Shown here: one piece after another, positions 52,691 through 61,354 of the stretch
Numbering within the stretch: the first letter of the stretch is position 1
How the letters are laid out: every line of letters starts with the position of its first letter
Source of the DNA: Micromonospora rhizosphaerae
Lineage (GTDB): Bacteria; Actinomycetota; Actinomycetes; Mycobacteriales; Micromonosporaceae
NCBI RefSeq assembly: GCF_900091465.1
Contig: NZ_FMHV01000002.1
Coordinates: 6,510,001-6,574,000 of the forward strand
Direction of reading: 5' to 3'
Length of the DNA: 64,000 bases
Translations under genes and position numbers: made by a program
Notes under the pieces: model-generated
Seen by the model: only the letters and a program-made list of their open reading frames with translations
What the model was told of the DNA's origin: nothing
The model's database searches: none

Positions 52691-55399
52691 TCAGCGGGAG
52701 TCGGAGCCGTCGGTCTCCACCGCGGCGCGGCCGGCCTCCAGCCGGGCCACTGGAATGCGGAAGGGGGAGCAGGAGACGTAGTCCAGGCCCACCTCGTGGA
52801 AGAAGTGCACCGAGTCCGGGTCACCGCCGTGCTCGCCGCAGATGCCGAGCTTCAGCTCGGGCCGGGCCGCCCGACCCTCCTCCGCGGCGATCCGGACCAG
52901 CCGGCCGATGCCCTCCGCGTCGATCGACTCGAACGGCGAGACGCCGAAGATGCCCAGTTGCAGGTAACGGTTGAAGAACGCCTGCTCGACGTCGTCGCGG
53001 GAGAAGCCCCAGCCCATCTGGGTCAGATCGTTGGTGCCGAAGGAGAAGAACTGCGCCGCCTCGGCGATCTGCCCGGCGGTGACCGCCGCCCGGGGCACCT
53101 CGATCATCGTGCCGATCAGCACCTCGACCCCGCTGTCGCCGACCACCTCCGCGATGATCTTCTCCGCCTCGGCGCGTACCGTCTCCAGCTCCTGGACCGC
53201 CCCGACCAGCGGCACCATGATCTCGGGCTTGGCGACGACGCCGTTCCTGGCGCACTCCACAGCGGCCTCGACGATCGCCCGCACCTGCATCGCGAAGAGG
53301 CCGGGGATGACCAGGCCGAGACGAACTCCGCGCAGGCCCAGCATCGGGTTCTGCTCGTGCATCCGGCGGACCGCGGCCAGCAGCGCCTCCTCCTTGGCGG
53401 CGTCCTCGCCGCGCTCCTGGGCGATTGCGACCTTCACCGCGAGCTGCTCGAGCGGGGGCAGGAACTCGTGCAGCGGCGGGTCGATCAGCCGGACGGTGAC
53501 CGGCAGCCCGTCCATCTCCCGGAAGATCTCCTTGAAGTCCCCGCGCTGCGACGGCAGCAGCGCGGCGAGCGCGGCCTCTTGCTCCTCCTCGGTGCCGGCC
53601 AGGATCAGCCGCTCGACCAGCTCCCGGCGGTCACCGAGGAACATGTGCTCGGTCCGGCAGAGCCCGATGCCCTGGGCGCCGAACCGCCGGGCCCGCGCCG
53701 CGTCGTCGCCCGTGTCGGCGTTCGCCCGCACCGCCAGCCGCCGCGTGGCGTCGGCGTGCGACATGATCCGGTGCACGGCCTTGACCAGTACGTCGTCGGC
53801 CTGCGCCGGGTCGAGGGTGCCCTCGAAGTACTGCACCACCTCGGACGGCATGACCGGCACCTCGCCCAGGTAGATGTTGCCGGAGGTGCCGTCGATCGAG
53901 ACGACGTCGCCCTCGTTGACGGTCTGCCCGCCCACGGTGAACTTCCGCTGCTGCACGTCGACGTCGAGCTCGTGGGCGCCGCAGACACAGGTCTTGCCCA
54001 TGCCCCGGGCCACCACCGCGGCGTGGCTCGTCTTGCCGCCGCGGGAGGTGAGGATGCCCTGGGCGGCGACCATGCCGGGCAGGTCGTCCGGGTTGGTCTC
54101 CCGACGGACCAGGATCACCTGCTCGCCCTGGTTGGCCAACTCGACGGCGCGCCCGGCGTCGAAGACCACCTTGCCGACGGCCGCGCCGGGCGAGGCGGCG
54201 ATGCCCTTGGCCACCGGCTGGAACTCGTGGTCGAGCCGGAACCGGGGGAACATCAGCTGGGCGAGCTGGGCACCGTTGACCCGGTGCAGCGCCTCGTCCA
54301 CGTCGATGAGGCCCTCGTCGACCAGCTGTCCGGCGATGACGAAGGCGGCCGCGGCGGTGCGCTTGCCAACCCGGGTCTGCAGCATCCAGAGCTTGCCGCG
54401 CTCGATGGTGAACTCGATGTCGCAGAGGTCCTTGTAGTGCTCCTCCAGCCGGGCCATGTACCCGAGCAGCTCGTCGTACGACTTCTTGTCCAGCCGCTCC
54501 AGCTCCTGCAACGGCACGGTGTTGCGGATGCCGGCCACCACGTCCTCGCCCTGGGCGTTGGCCAGGTAGTCGCCGTAGATGCCCTGCGATCCGCTGGCCG
54601 GGTCGCGGGTGAAGGCGACGCCGGTGCCGGAGTCGGGGCCGAGGTTGCCGAAGACCATCGCCACCACGTTGACCGCGGTGCCGAGGTCGGCCGGGATCCG
54701 CTCCTGCCGGCGGTAGACCACCGCGCGCTCCGCGTTCCACGACTCGAAGACCGCGCGGATGGCCAGGTCGAGCTGCTCCCGCGGCTCCTGCGGGAACTCC
54801 CGGCCGGTGTGCTTGCTGAAGATCTTCTTGAACGTGTCGACCAGGCCGCGCATGTCGTCCGCGTCAAGGTCCAGGTCGTTGGTGGTGCCCTTGGCGCGCT
54901 TGGCGTCGTCGAGGGCGTGCTCGAACTCCTCGCCCGGCACGTCGCACACGGTCTTGCCGAACATCTGGACCAGCCGCCGGTAGGAGTCCCAGGCGAACCG
55001 GTCGTTGCCGCCGGCCTGCCTGCTGAGCCCCGCCACGCTGCGGTCGTTGAGGCCGACGTTGAGAACCGTATCCATCATGCCGGGCATGGAGAACTTGGCG
55101 CCCGAGCGAACCGATACCAGCAGCGGGTCGTCCGGGTCGCCGAGCTTGCGGCCCATGCCCCGCTCCAGTGACTCCAGGTGCGCCTCGATCTGGGCGGCCA
55201 GCCCCTCCGGCTCCTGACCGGTGGCGAGATACTCCTTGCACGCCTCGGTGGTGATGGTGAAGCCGGGCGGGACCGGGAGGCCGAGATTCGTCATCTCGGC
55301 GAGGTTGGCCCCCTTGCCGCCGAGCAGGTCCTTGAGGTCCTTGTTGCCCTCGTTGAAGTCGTAGACGTACTTGTGATCGACCGTCTCTTGCGCTGCCAC
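52691..55399 (-). CDS. ppdK: Pyruvate, phosphate dikinase
   Basis: A 902-residue enzyme of full family length that interconverts pyruvate, ATP and phosphate with PEP, AMP and pyrophosphate. The N-terminal ATP-grasp part has LLGGKGANLAEMT. The phosphohistidine domain has GGKTSHAAVVARGMGKTCVCG with the catalytic His near residue 457. The C-terminal PEP/pyruvate barrel has the active Cys in GICGEHGGDP near residue 852. The start is a GTG with GGGAGGCTCTG upstream. It stands alone, divergent from the GH20 gene. Confidence 0.97.
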   Translation of the reverse strand: MAAQETVDHKYVYDFNEGNKDLKDLLGGKGANLAEMTNLGLPVPPGFTITTEACKEYLATGQEPEGLAAQIEAHLESLERGMGRKLGDPDDPLLVSVRSGAKFSMPGMMDTVLNVGLNDRSVAGLSRQAGGNDRFAWDSYRRLVQMFGKTVCDVPGEEFEHALDDAKRAKGTTNDLDLDADDMRGLVDTFKKIFSKHTGREFPQEPREQLDLAIRAVFESWNAERAVVYRRQERIPADLGTAVNVVAMVFGNLGPDSGTGVAFTRDPASGSQGIYGDYLANAQGEDVVAGIRNTVPLQELERLDKKSYDELLGYMARLEEHYKDLCDIEFTIERGKLWMLQTRVGKRTAAAAFVIAGQLVDEGLIDVDEALHRVNGAQLAQLMFPRFRLDHEFQPVAKGIAASPGAAVGKVVFDAGRAVELANQGEQVILVRRETNPDDLPGMVAAQGILTSRGGKTSHAAVVARGMGKTCVCGAHELDVDVQQRKFTVGGQTVNEGDVVSIDGTSGNIYLGEVPVMPSEVVQYFEGTLDPAQADDVLVKAVHRIMSHADATRRLAVRANADTGDDAARARRFGAQGIGLCRTEHMFLGDRRELVERLILAGTEEEQEAALAALLPSQRGDFKEIFREMDGLPVTVRLIDPPLHEFLPPLEQLAVKVAIAQERGEDAAKEEALLAAVRRMHEQNPMLGLRGVRLGLVIPGLFAMQVRAIVEAAVECARNGVVAKPEIMVPLVGAVQELETVRAEAEKIIAEVVGDSGVEVLIGTMIEVPRAAVTAGQIAEAAQFFSFGTNDLTQMGWGFSRDDVEQAFFNRYLQLGIFGVSPFESIDAEGIGRLVRIAAEEGRAARPELKLGICGEHGGDPDSVHFFHEVGLDYVSCSPFRIPVARLEAGRAAVETDGSDSR

Positions 55400-55591
55400 C
55401 AGAGCCTCCCACGCGCGCCGGGAATTGACACTTAACGAAGGTTCAGTTGCCTCATACCCCGGGGCTGACCGCCGGTAATCCCGGCGTCATCAGCGATCGG
55501 TGGGCGAAGGTTAAGCGAACATCGAGTGGCCTGGGACCGTTCGGTGACAATCGGCACAACCATCACCACTATCTGCGTCCGTACCAGTTTT

Positions 55592-55605
55592 TGGGAACGC
55601 TTCCA
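55592..55605. promoter_or_regulatory. LacI-family (CebR-like) operator upstream of the hexosaminidase gene
   Basis: TGGGAACGCTTCCA is a 14-bp near-palindrome with a central CG. It differs from the CebR box TGGGAGCGCTCCCA at two symmetric positions. It lies 107 bases before the GH20 start in the 312-bp gap to ppdK, which otherwise shows only AT-richer promoter-like sequence. No LacI-type gene is in the window. Confidence 0.6.
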
Positions 55606-55711
55606 CGCGCAGGATCACGCAATTCCGCCGCCCGCCGTACCCTGGACAGCGCTCGTTCTGCCGAACCTCACCTTTGCCATATCCGTCGCAGATACACCCG
55701 GAGCCGTTGCC

Positions 55712-57571
55712 GTGTCCTCCACCTCCTCCGCCACCCCGGACGCCGGCCGGGAGCCGATCGACCACGGGGTCGCCGGGCCTGCCCGCACCCCCGACCCGAT
55801 CCCCGCGCGCGAGCCGGCGGCCGCCGAACTCGCCCGGGCCGCCGAGCGGGCGGCCGGCGACCTGCTCGCCCCGCCCGCCCCGGTCCGGCTGGGCGACGTG
55901 GTGCCCGCACCGGAACGGGTCGAGCCCGACCCGGCGGCGGACTTCGTGCTTCCCGCCGAGGCGGTCGTCCGAGTCAGCCCGGAGCCGGCCGCGCGGGACG
56001 TGGCCGAGCAGCTCGCCGAACTGCTGCGCCCGGCCACCGGCTTCCCGCTGCCGGTCACCGAGGCGGCCGAGGCCACCTCGGAGGACGCACTGACCCTGAC
56101 CCTGGCGGCCGCTCCGGCTGCTCCGCTGGACCCCGGCACGCGGGCGGGCGCCCCGCCCGCTCCCGTCGGCACCGCCACGTACGCGACCGCCACCCCCGGC
56201 CCTGTCGACGCGCTCGGAGCGGAGGGTTACCGGCTGGCGGTGACCGCCGACGGCGTCCGGATCAGCGCCGGGACGCCGGCTGGCCTGTTCCACGGGGTGC
56301 AGACGCTGCGGCAACTGCTGCCGGCCGCGATCGAGAGCCCGGATCCGGTCGCCGAGCGCTGGGTGGTGCCCGGCGGCACCATCGTCGACCGGCCGCGGTT
56401 CGGGTACCGGGGTGCGATGCTCGACGTGGCCCGGCACTTCTTCGGCGTCCCCGACGTGCTGCGGGTGATCGACCACCTCGCCCGGTACAAGCTCAACCAC
56501 CTGCACCTGCACCTCACCGACGACCAGGGCTGGCGGATCGCCGTCGACTCCTGGCCGCGGCTGGCCGCCGTCGGCGGGGCGACCGAGGTGGGCGGCGGTC
56601 CTGGCGGCTGCTACACCGCCGCCGACTACCGGCGGATCGTCCGCTACGCGGCCCGCCGGCACGTCACGATCGTGCCCGAGATCGACCTGCCCGGGCACAC
56701 CAACGCGGCGCTGACCGCGTACCCGGAACTCGCGCCGGACAAGGTCGCGCCGCCGCCGTACACCGGCACCGAGGTCGGCTTCAGCTACGTCGACCCGGCC
56801 GACGAGCGGAGTTACGACTTCGTGGCCGACGTGCTCGGCGAGGTGGCCGCCCTCACCCCCGGCCCGTGGCTGCACATCGGCGGCGACGAGGCGTTCAAGG
56901 TGCGGCCGGAGGCGTACGCCCGGTTCGTCGAGCGGGTGCAACGGCTCGTCGCCGACACCGGGAAGACCGTGGTCGGCTGGCACCAGATCGCTCCGGTCGG
57001 GCATGCCGACGGCCGGGTGCTCCAGTGGTGGGGCACCAAGGGTGACGACCCGGTCGTCGCCGAGGCGGTACGCCGGGGCGCGCGGGTGATCCTCTCCCCG
57101 GGCAACCACGCCTACCTCGACATGAAGTACGCCCCGGACACCCCGATCGGGCACGACTGGGCCGGGCTGATCGACCTGCGGACGGCGTACGACTGGGACC
57201 CGGGCAGCCACCTGGTCGACGTGCCGGCCGATGCGCTGCTCGGCGTCGAGGCGCCGCTCTGGACCGAGTCGGTCACCTCGCTCGCCGAGATCGAGTTCAT
57301 GCTGCTGCCCCGGCTGCCCGCAATCGCCGAGCTGGCCTGGTCGCCCCGGGCGACCCACGACTGGGCCGGGTTCCGTGACCGGCTGGCCGGCCACGGACCG
57401 CGCTGGGCCACCGCCGGCATCGCCTTCCACCACGCCCCGGAGGTGCCCTGGCCGGCGGAGCCGGCCGCGCCGAGCCGGCCGGCGGCCGAGTCGACGCCAC
57501 AAATCCCCGCCCAGTCCCGCCCCGACAGCGCCGAGACGCCGGAGTCCGCGGCAGTCACTGACGGAGCGTGA
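55712..57571 (+). CDS. Family GH20 beta-N-acetylhexosaminidase
   Basis: A 619-residue glycosidase. An N-terminal GH20b domain (about 60-230) is followed by the GH20 barrel: RGAMLDVARHFF, LHLHLTDDQGWRI, VPEIDLPGHTNAAL, WLHIGGDEAF with the catalytic Asp-Glu pair, QWWGTKG and LWTESV. It releases GlcNAc or GalNAc from chitin or glycoprotein fragments. The GTG at 55712 has CGGAG eight bases upstream. No signal peptide is evident from this start, so it may be cytoplasmic and act on imported chitobiose; the Ala/Pro-rich ends are probably disordered. Confidence 0.9.
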   Translation: MSSTSSATPDAGREPIDHGVAGPARTPDPIPAREPAAAELARAAERAAGDLLAPPAPVRLGDVVPAPERVEPDPAADFVLPAEAVVRVSPEPAARDVAEQLAELLRPATGFPLPVTEAAEATSEDALTLTLAAAPAAPLDPGTRAGAPPAPVGTATYATATPGPVDALGAEGYRLAVTADGVRISAGTPAGLFHGVQTLRQLLPAAIESPDPVAERWVVPGGTIVDRPRFGYRGAMLDVARHFFGVPDVLRVIDHLARYKLNHLHLHLTDDQGWRIAVDSWPRLAAVGGATEVGGGPGGCYTAADYRRIVRYAARRHVTIVPEIDLPGHTNAALTAYPELAPDKVAPPPYTGTEVGFSYVDPADERSYDFVADVLGEVAALTPGPWLHIGGDEAFKVRPEAYARFVERVQRLVADTGKTVVGWHQIAPVGHADGRVLQWWGTKGDDPVVAEAVRRGARVILSPGNHAYLDMKYAPDTPIGHDWAGLIDLRTAYDWDPGSHLVDVPADALLGVEAPLWTESVTSLAEIEFMLLPRLPAIAELAWSPRATHDWAGFRDRLAGHGPRWATAGIAFHHAPEVPWPAEPAAPSRPAAESTPQIPAQSRPDSAETPESAAVTDGA

Positions 57572-57719
57572 TTTTCCCGCCGCCGCGGCCGATGTCGCAC
57601 CCGGAGTGACCGGCTCCCGTCGACGCCGCCAACGTCGCCGCGGTCCCGGCGCTGCCGACGCCGCTGACCAGCGCGCCCTTCCGATCGCCGACGCGACCCC
57701 CGACACCCCGTCACGGCCG
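57572..57719. other. Non-coding stretch before hairpin repeat copy 2
   Basis: No gene with plausible composition, no tRNA and no clear hairpin is visible in these 148 bases. The open frames across it are Arg/Pro-rich shadows. Confidence 0.5.
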
Positions 57720-57788
57720 CTTTGCTCTGCTGCACCATAGGCAACACTGACTTTCCGTAACTGTTGCCGATGGTGCAGCAGAGCAAAG
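57720..57788. repeat. Hairpin repeat, arms CTTTGCTCTGCTGCACCA, copy 2
   Basis: Perfect 18-bp terminal inverted repeats (57720-57737 and 57771-57788), two mismatched bases, and a further 7-bp pairing (GGCAACA with TGTTGCC) enclose a loop of about 15 bases. The first 15 bases of each arm are identical to copy 1 at 26902-26984, and GCAACA/TGTTGC is conserved at the same depth while the loop differs. It lies 149 bases after the hexosaminidase stop and could act as a terminator as well. Confidence 0.8.
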
Positions 57789-58248
57789 GGAGGAATGGGG
57801 GTGCCCACGGGGCAAGCGGCCTCAACACGCCGAGGGCACTCTTTCAACTGCGCGGATCCTGCACATTCGGACGGGTCGGTGGGCGCTCAGCCCGGGTCGG
57901 TTGCCCGCCGGGTGCGCGGGGTGTCCGGTTTGCGGTCGGATGATCCGTGGTCGCGGCCACCCCGCAGGTGGAATGACGGCCACCCCCGGGTCGTTGAACA
58001 TGGCGTACCCGCGGCGCCCCCGCGCCGACACGGGTCTCCCCGGCGCCGAATGTGCGACCGCACGGGGGCTCCCCGGGACGTCTGAGCACGGGCCGCGGAA
58101 TGTGCGGCCGGCCCGGACGGTTACACCCCCGGGACACCCGAGCAGGCCCCCGGCCGCAGGGCCCCTTCTCACCCCCCCTTTTTCATCGCGGCGCGCCGCA
58201 CCCCCGCGCGCGTCGCCGTGCACCCCCGAACGAAAGGCCTCGATCACC
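57789..58248. other. 460-bp non-coding stretch upstream of the C39-type peptidase, with a direct repeat
   Basis: No believable gene is present. Two 13-base direct repeats, GAATGTGCGACCG at 58048-58060 and GAATGTGCGGCCG at 58098-58110, are 50 bp apart and could be activator sites for the downstream gene. The rest is GC-rich and featureless to me. Confidence 0.35.
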
Positions 58249-58899
58249 ATGCGTACCAACCTGATCCGCAAGGCTGCCCTGACCGCTGCCGGCCTCACCG
58301 TCACCGGCGGCGCCATCGCCGCCCCCGCCGTCGCCGCCCAGGCCACCCCGGCCGAGAAGGCCGCGCAGGTCCAGACCGACCGCAAGACCAGCGGCGAACG
58401 CGAACTCAACGTCCGCTACCAGGCCCAGCCGAACTTCTACTACTGCGGCCCCGCCGCCACCCGCAACGCCCTGAGCGTGCAGGGCAAGGACATCAACGTC
58501 GACGCCATGGCCAAGGAGATGGGCACCACCGAAGCCGGCACCAACTCCATCAACGACATCACCCCGGTGCTGAACAAGGAAACCGGCAAGAACGCCTACC
58601 GCAGCACCGAAATCCGCGACAACAAGGCCGACGACAAGCAGACCGACAAGCTGCGCACCGACCTCGTCCGCACCATCGACGACGGCCGCGCCGTCGTGGC
58701 CAACATCGCCGGCACCGCCACCGACACCGACGGCAACACCCACTCCTTCGAGGGCGGACACTACATCAGCGTCGTCGGCTACCACGACGACGGCCACACC
58801 GTGACGATCGCCGACTCAGCCGACCCGAACCAGGCCTCCTACCGGATGAGCGTGGACAACCTGGCCGACTGGATCGCCACCCGCGGCTACGCCGCCTGA
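58249..58899 (+). CDS. Secreted C39-type cysteine peptidase-like protein
   Basis: A 216-residue protein with a Sec signal peptide (about 1-30, ending PAVAAQA). The mature part is a Peptidase_C39_2-like papain fold with C66 in FYYCGPAATRNAL, H171 in GGHYISVVGY and D189 in IADSADPNQ. The Asn-rich and Asp/Lys-rich middle has fewer alanines than most proteins in the window. It is made alone, and no partner ABC transporter with a C39 domain is nearby, so it may be a free extracellular peptidase or transglutaminase-like enzyme. A purine-rich GAACGAAAGG precedes the ATG. Confidence 0.88.
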   Translation: MRTNLIRKAALTAAGLTVTGGAIAAPAVAAQATPAEKAAQVQTDRKTSGERELNVRYQAQPNFYYCGPAATRNALSVQGKDINVDAMAKEMGTTEAGTNSINDITPVLNKETGKNAYRSTEIRDNKADDKQTDKLRTDLVRTIDDGRAVVANIAGTATDTDGNTHSFEGGHYISVVGYHDDGHTVTIADSADPNQASYRMSVDNLADWIATRGYAA

Positions 58900-58910
58900 C
58901 ACACCAACAC

Positions 58911-58944
58911 CGAAGGGCCGACCCCACCCGGGGCCGGCCCTTCG
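58911..58944 (+). terminator. Terminator of the C39-type peptidase gene
   Basis: CGAAGGGCCG and CGGCCCTTCG are perfect arms around a 14-base loop that can fold further, 11 bases after the stop. Confidence 0.8.
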
Positions 58945-58978
58945 TCGTCTCCGGACCTCGCCGAGGCCGGGCAGTCCG

Positions 58979-60151
58979 TCAGCCGCCGGAGTCGTCCAGC
59001 TCGGCGCCGGCCGGCACGGTGTCGTCGTCCCGGCTCTTCAACCAGCCGTCGGGCAGGTAGACCTTGCCCGGGGAGTTGGTCCGGCCGCGCGGCTGGCTGA
59101 GGATCTGCACCGGGAACGGCTCGTCCGCGTCGAGCTTGCCGAGCAGGTCGTCGAGCTTGGCCAGGCTGTCGATCATCGCGAGGGAGCTGCGCAGCTCGCT
59201 GCCGACCGGGAAGCCCTTGAGGTACCAGGCGACGTGCTTGCGGAAGTCGGTGCAGCCGTCCCGCTCACCCTGCGCGGGGTTGCGCGCGCCCGCCACGAAC
59301 TGGTCGACCAGCAGCTCGGCGTGCCGGCGCATGGTCGCCGCGACCTCGCCGAGGTTGGGCAGCCGGCGCTCCGGCCGGCCGTTGAACGCGGCCTCCAGGT
59401 CGGCGAAGAGCCACGGCCGGCCCAGGCAGCCCCGCCCGATCACCACGCCGTCCACGCCGGTGTGCGCGACCATCCGCAGCGCGTCGTCGGCCTCCCAGAT
59501 GTCGCCGTTGCCCAGCACCGGCACGTCGAGGGCCTGCTTGAGGGTGGCGATGGCGTCCCAGTCGGCGGTGCCCGAGTAGCGCTGCGCGGCCGTACGCCCG
59601 TGCAGGGCGACCGCCGCCACGCCGGCGTCCTGCGCGGCGAGGCCCGCCTCGACGTACGTCAGGTGGTCGTCGTCGATGCCCTTGCGCATCTTGACGGTGA
59701 CCGGCACCCCGGCGGGCGACGCGGCGTCCACCGCGGCCTTGACCAGCCGGGCGAAGAGCCGGCGCCGCCACGGCAGCGCCGAGCCGCCGCCGCGCCGGGT
59801 GACCTTGGGCACCGGGCAGCCGAAGTTGAGGTCGATGTGGTCGGCGAGGTCCTGCTCCACCACGATCCGCACGGCGGCGGCGGTGATCTCGGGGTCGGTG
59901 CCGTAGAGCTGGAGGCTGCGGGGCTGCTCGTCCTCGCCGAAGGCGATCATGCGCCGGGTCTTCGGGTTCCGCTCGACCAGCGCCTGCGTCGTGATCATCT
60001 CGCAGACGTAGATGCCGCCGCCCTGCTCCCGGCAGAGCCGGCGGAAGCCGACGTTGGTGATGCCGGCCATCGGCGCGAGCACCACCGGCGGCCACACTTG
60101 GTGCCGTCCGAGGGTCAACGGGCGCAGCTGGGGAAGGGTGGGGGCGGTCAC
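58979..60151 (-). CDS. dusB: tRNA-dihydrouridine synthase
   Basis: A 390-residue FMN enzyme that reduces uridines in tRNA. Landmarks are VVLAPMAGITNVGFRRLC, DLNFGCPVPKVTRRGGGSAL with the catalytic C112, VTVKMRKGIDDDHLTY, ALHGRTAAQRYSG and VLGNGDIW. It belongs to the DusB group, which is common next to dgt and dnaG in actinobacteria. Two palindromic repeats lie 10 bases and more upstream of its ATG. Confidence 0.95.
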   Translation of the reverse strand: MTAPTLPQLRPLTLGRHQVWPPVVLAPMAGITNVGFRRLCREQGGGIYVCEMITTQALVERNPKTRRMIAFGEDEQPRSLQLYGTDPEITAAAVRIVVEQDLADHIDLNFGCPVPKVTRRGGGSALPWRRRLFARLVKAAVDAASPAGVPVTVKMRKGIDDDHLTYVEAGLAAQDAGVAAVALHGRTAAQRYSGTADWDAIATLKQALDVPVLGNGDIWEADDALRMVAHTGVDGVVIGRGCLGRPWLFADLEAAFNGRPERRLPNLGEVAATMRRHAELLVDQFVAGARNPAQGERDGCTDFRKHVAWYLKGFPVGSELRSSLAMIDSLAKLDDLLGKLDADEPFPVQILSQPRGRTNSPGKVYLPDGWLKSRDDDTVPAGAELDDSGG

Positions 60152-60160
60152 CGGACAAGT

Positions 60161-60216
60161 GTAAGGAGGGGCCCCCTCTTAACGCCTCCTGCAGAGCAGG
60201 GGCCCCTTGTTAACAC
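60161..60216. repeat. Pair of AGGGGCCCC palindromic repeats, left side
   Basis: Two palindromic units (GTAAGGAGGGGCCCCCTC at 60161-60178 and AGCAGGGGCCCCTTGTTAAC at 60195-60214) have their GGGGCCCC centres at 60171/60172 and 60202/60203, 31 bp apart. The consensus of all four copies in the window is close to GTTAAGAAGGGGCCCCTTNTTAAC. They separate dusB from the AbiEi/DUF559 gene. Confidence 0.8.
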
Positions 60217-60327
60217 GGCGCATATCACAGTTGCCCGGGCGACGAGGGGTCTCCACAGGGCAGCGGGCGGTCCACAGACGCGAGCCTGGGGCAGGACGTG
60301 CCGGGTTCGGGGGACCAGTCTGCGGGC

Positions 60328-61302
60328 ATGGTCGACTACTCGCCCGAGTTGGAAGAGGCGGCGGATCGCCAGCAGCAGATTGTCACCCGGGCCCAACTGC
60401 TCGCCGCCGGCTTCGACGACATGTTCCTGTACCGGCAGACCCGCCGCGGGCTCTGGCAACGCGTGCTACCGGCGACGTACGCCCTGTTCACCGGCACCCT
60501 GACCGATGAGCAGCGACGGATCTCCGCGGCCCTCTACGCGGGCGCCGACGCCCAGGTGACCGGTCTGGCAGCATTGTCCTGGTACGGCTTCCGGTACAGC
60601 CCACGGACGGACGACGTACAGCTGATCGTGCCGCATCACACGCGCCGGAAGTCATCCGGGCATGCGGTGATCGCGCGGGCGCTGGCGCTGGACGCGAAGG
60701 CCCGGCGGACAGGCCTCTACCCCGTCTGCTCACCCGCCCGCGCGGTCGTTGACGCCGCCCGTGACCTACGCCACCTGCGTCCGGTGCGCGCCATCGTGGC
60801 CGAGGCCGTCCAGCGCAGCTTTACCGACCTCAGCGCCCTCGACAAGGAGATCCGCCGTGCCAGGCGGAGCCGGACAGCTCTGATCCGGAAGGCATTCTCC
60901 GAGGTCGTCGCGGGCACCCGCTCCGCACCCGAAGCGGAGCTGCGGGAATGCCTTTCCGACAGCCCGCTGCTGCCGGAGGTCCTCTGGAATCCCCGCTTGC
61001 TGACCGCGGACGGCCGCACGCTTCCCACGCCGGACGGCTACCTGGCGGAGGCGGCGGTGGCCCTGGAGGTGGACTCGCAGGACTACCACTTCAGCCCGGG
61101 CGACTGGGCGCGCACGTTGGACCGGCACAACGAGTTGAGCCGGCTCGGCGTGCTGATCCTGCACTTCACCCCAGCCCAGATCCGTCGCGAGCCGACACGG
61201 GTACGACGAACAGTGGAGGACGCGTACGCGTCGCGGCGCGGACTCGCCGCCATTGTGAAAGTGAACGCACGGCCCAGCTCGAAGGGCGGACCAGGGTGTT
61301 AA
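60328..61302 (+). CDS. AbiEi antitoxin-like / DUF559 endonuclease-fold protein
   Basis: A 324-residue protein. The first 70 residues are an AbiEi-type winged helix (VTRAQLLAAGFDDMFLYRQTRRGLWQRV). The last 110 are a DUF559/Vsr-like nuclease fold with VALEVDSQDYHF and TLDRHNELSRLGVLILHFTPAQI, so the E-x-D...H set is kept. The layout is common in actinobacteria, where it is filed under type IV toxin-antitoxin proteins although no toxin gene (AbiEii) is adjacent. I use the ATG at 60328; a GTG 10 codons upstream is possible. The TAA stop lies inside a palindromic repeat, and repeat pairs flank the gene on both sides. Confidence 0.82.
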   Translation: MVDYSPELEEAADRQQQIVTRAQLLAAGFDDMFLYRQTRRGLWQRVLPATYALFTGTLTDEQRRISAALYAGADAQVTGLAALSWYGFRYSPRTDDVQLIVPHHTRRKSSGHAVIARALALDAKARRTGLYPVCSPARAVVDAARDLRHLRPVRAIVAEAVQRSFTDLSALDKEIRRARRSRTALIRKAFSEVVAGTRSAPEAELRECLSDSPLLPEVLWNPRLLTADGRTLPTPDGYLAEAAVALEVDSQDYHFSPGDWARTLDRHNELSRLGVLILHFTPAQIRREPTRVRRTVEDAYASRRGLAAIVKVNARPSSKGGPGC

Positions 61303-61351
61303 GAAGGGGCCCCTTCTCTACCAAAAGCGTTAAGAAGGGGCCCCTGCTTAC
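61297..61351. repeat. Pair of AGGGGCCCC palindromic repeats, right side
   Basis: GTTAAGAAGGGGCCCCTTCT (61298-61317) and GTTAAGAAGGGGCCCCTGCT (61329-61348) are almost identical, with centres at 61309/61310 and 61340/61341, again 31 bp apart. The first unit contains the stop codon of the AbiEi/DUF559 gene and the second ends seven bases before the glyS stop. Confidence 0.85.
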
Positions 61352-61354
61352 AGC

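Noticed and set aside
60161..61351. CRISPR array
   Set aside because: Only two repeat units on each side, palindromic throughout, with no spacers of regular length in series and no cas genes.
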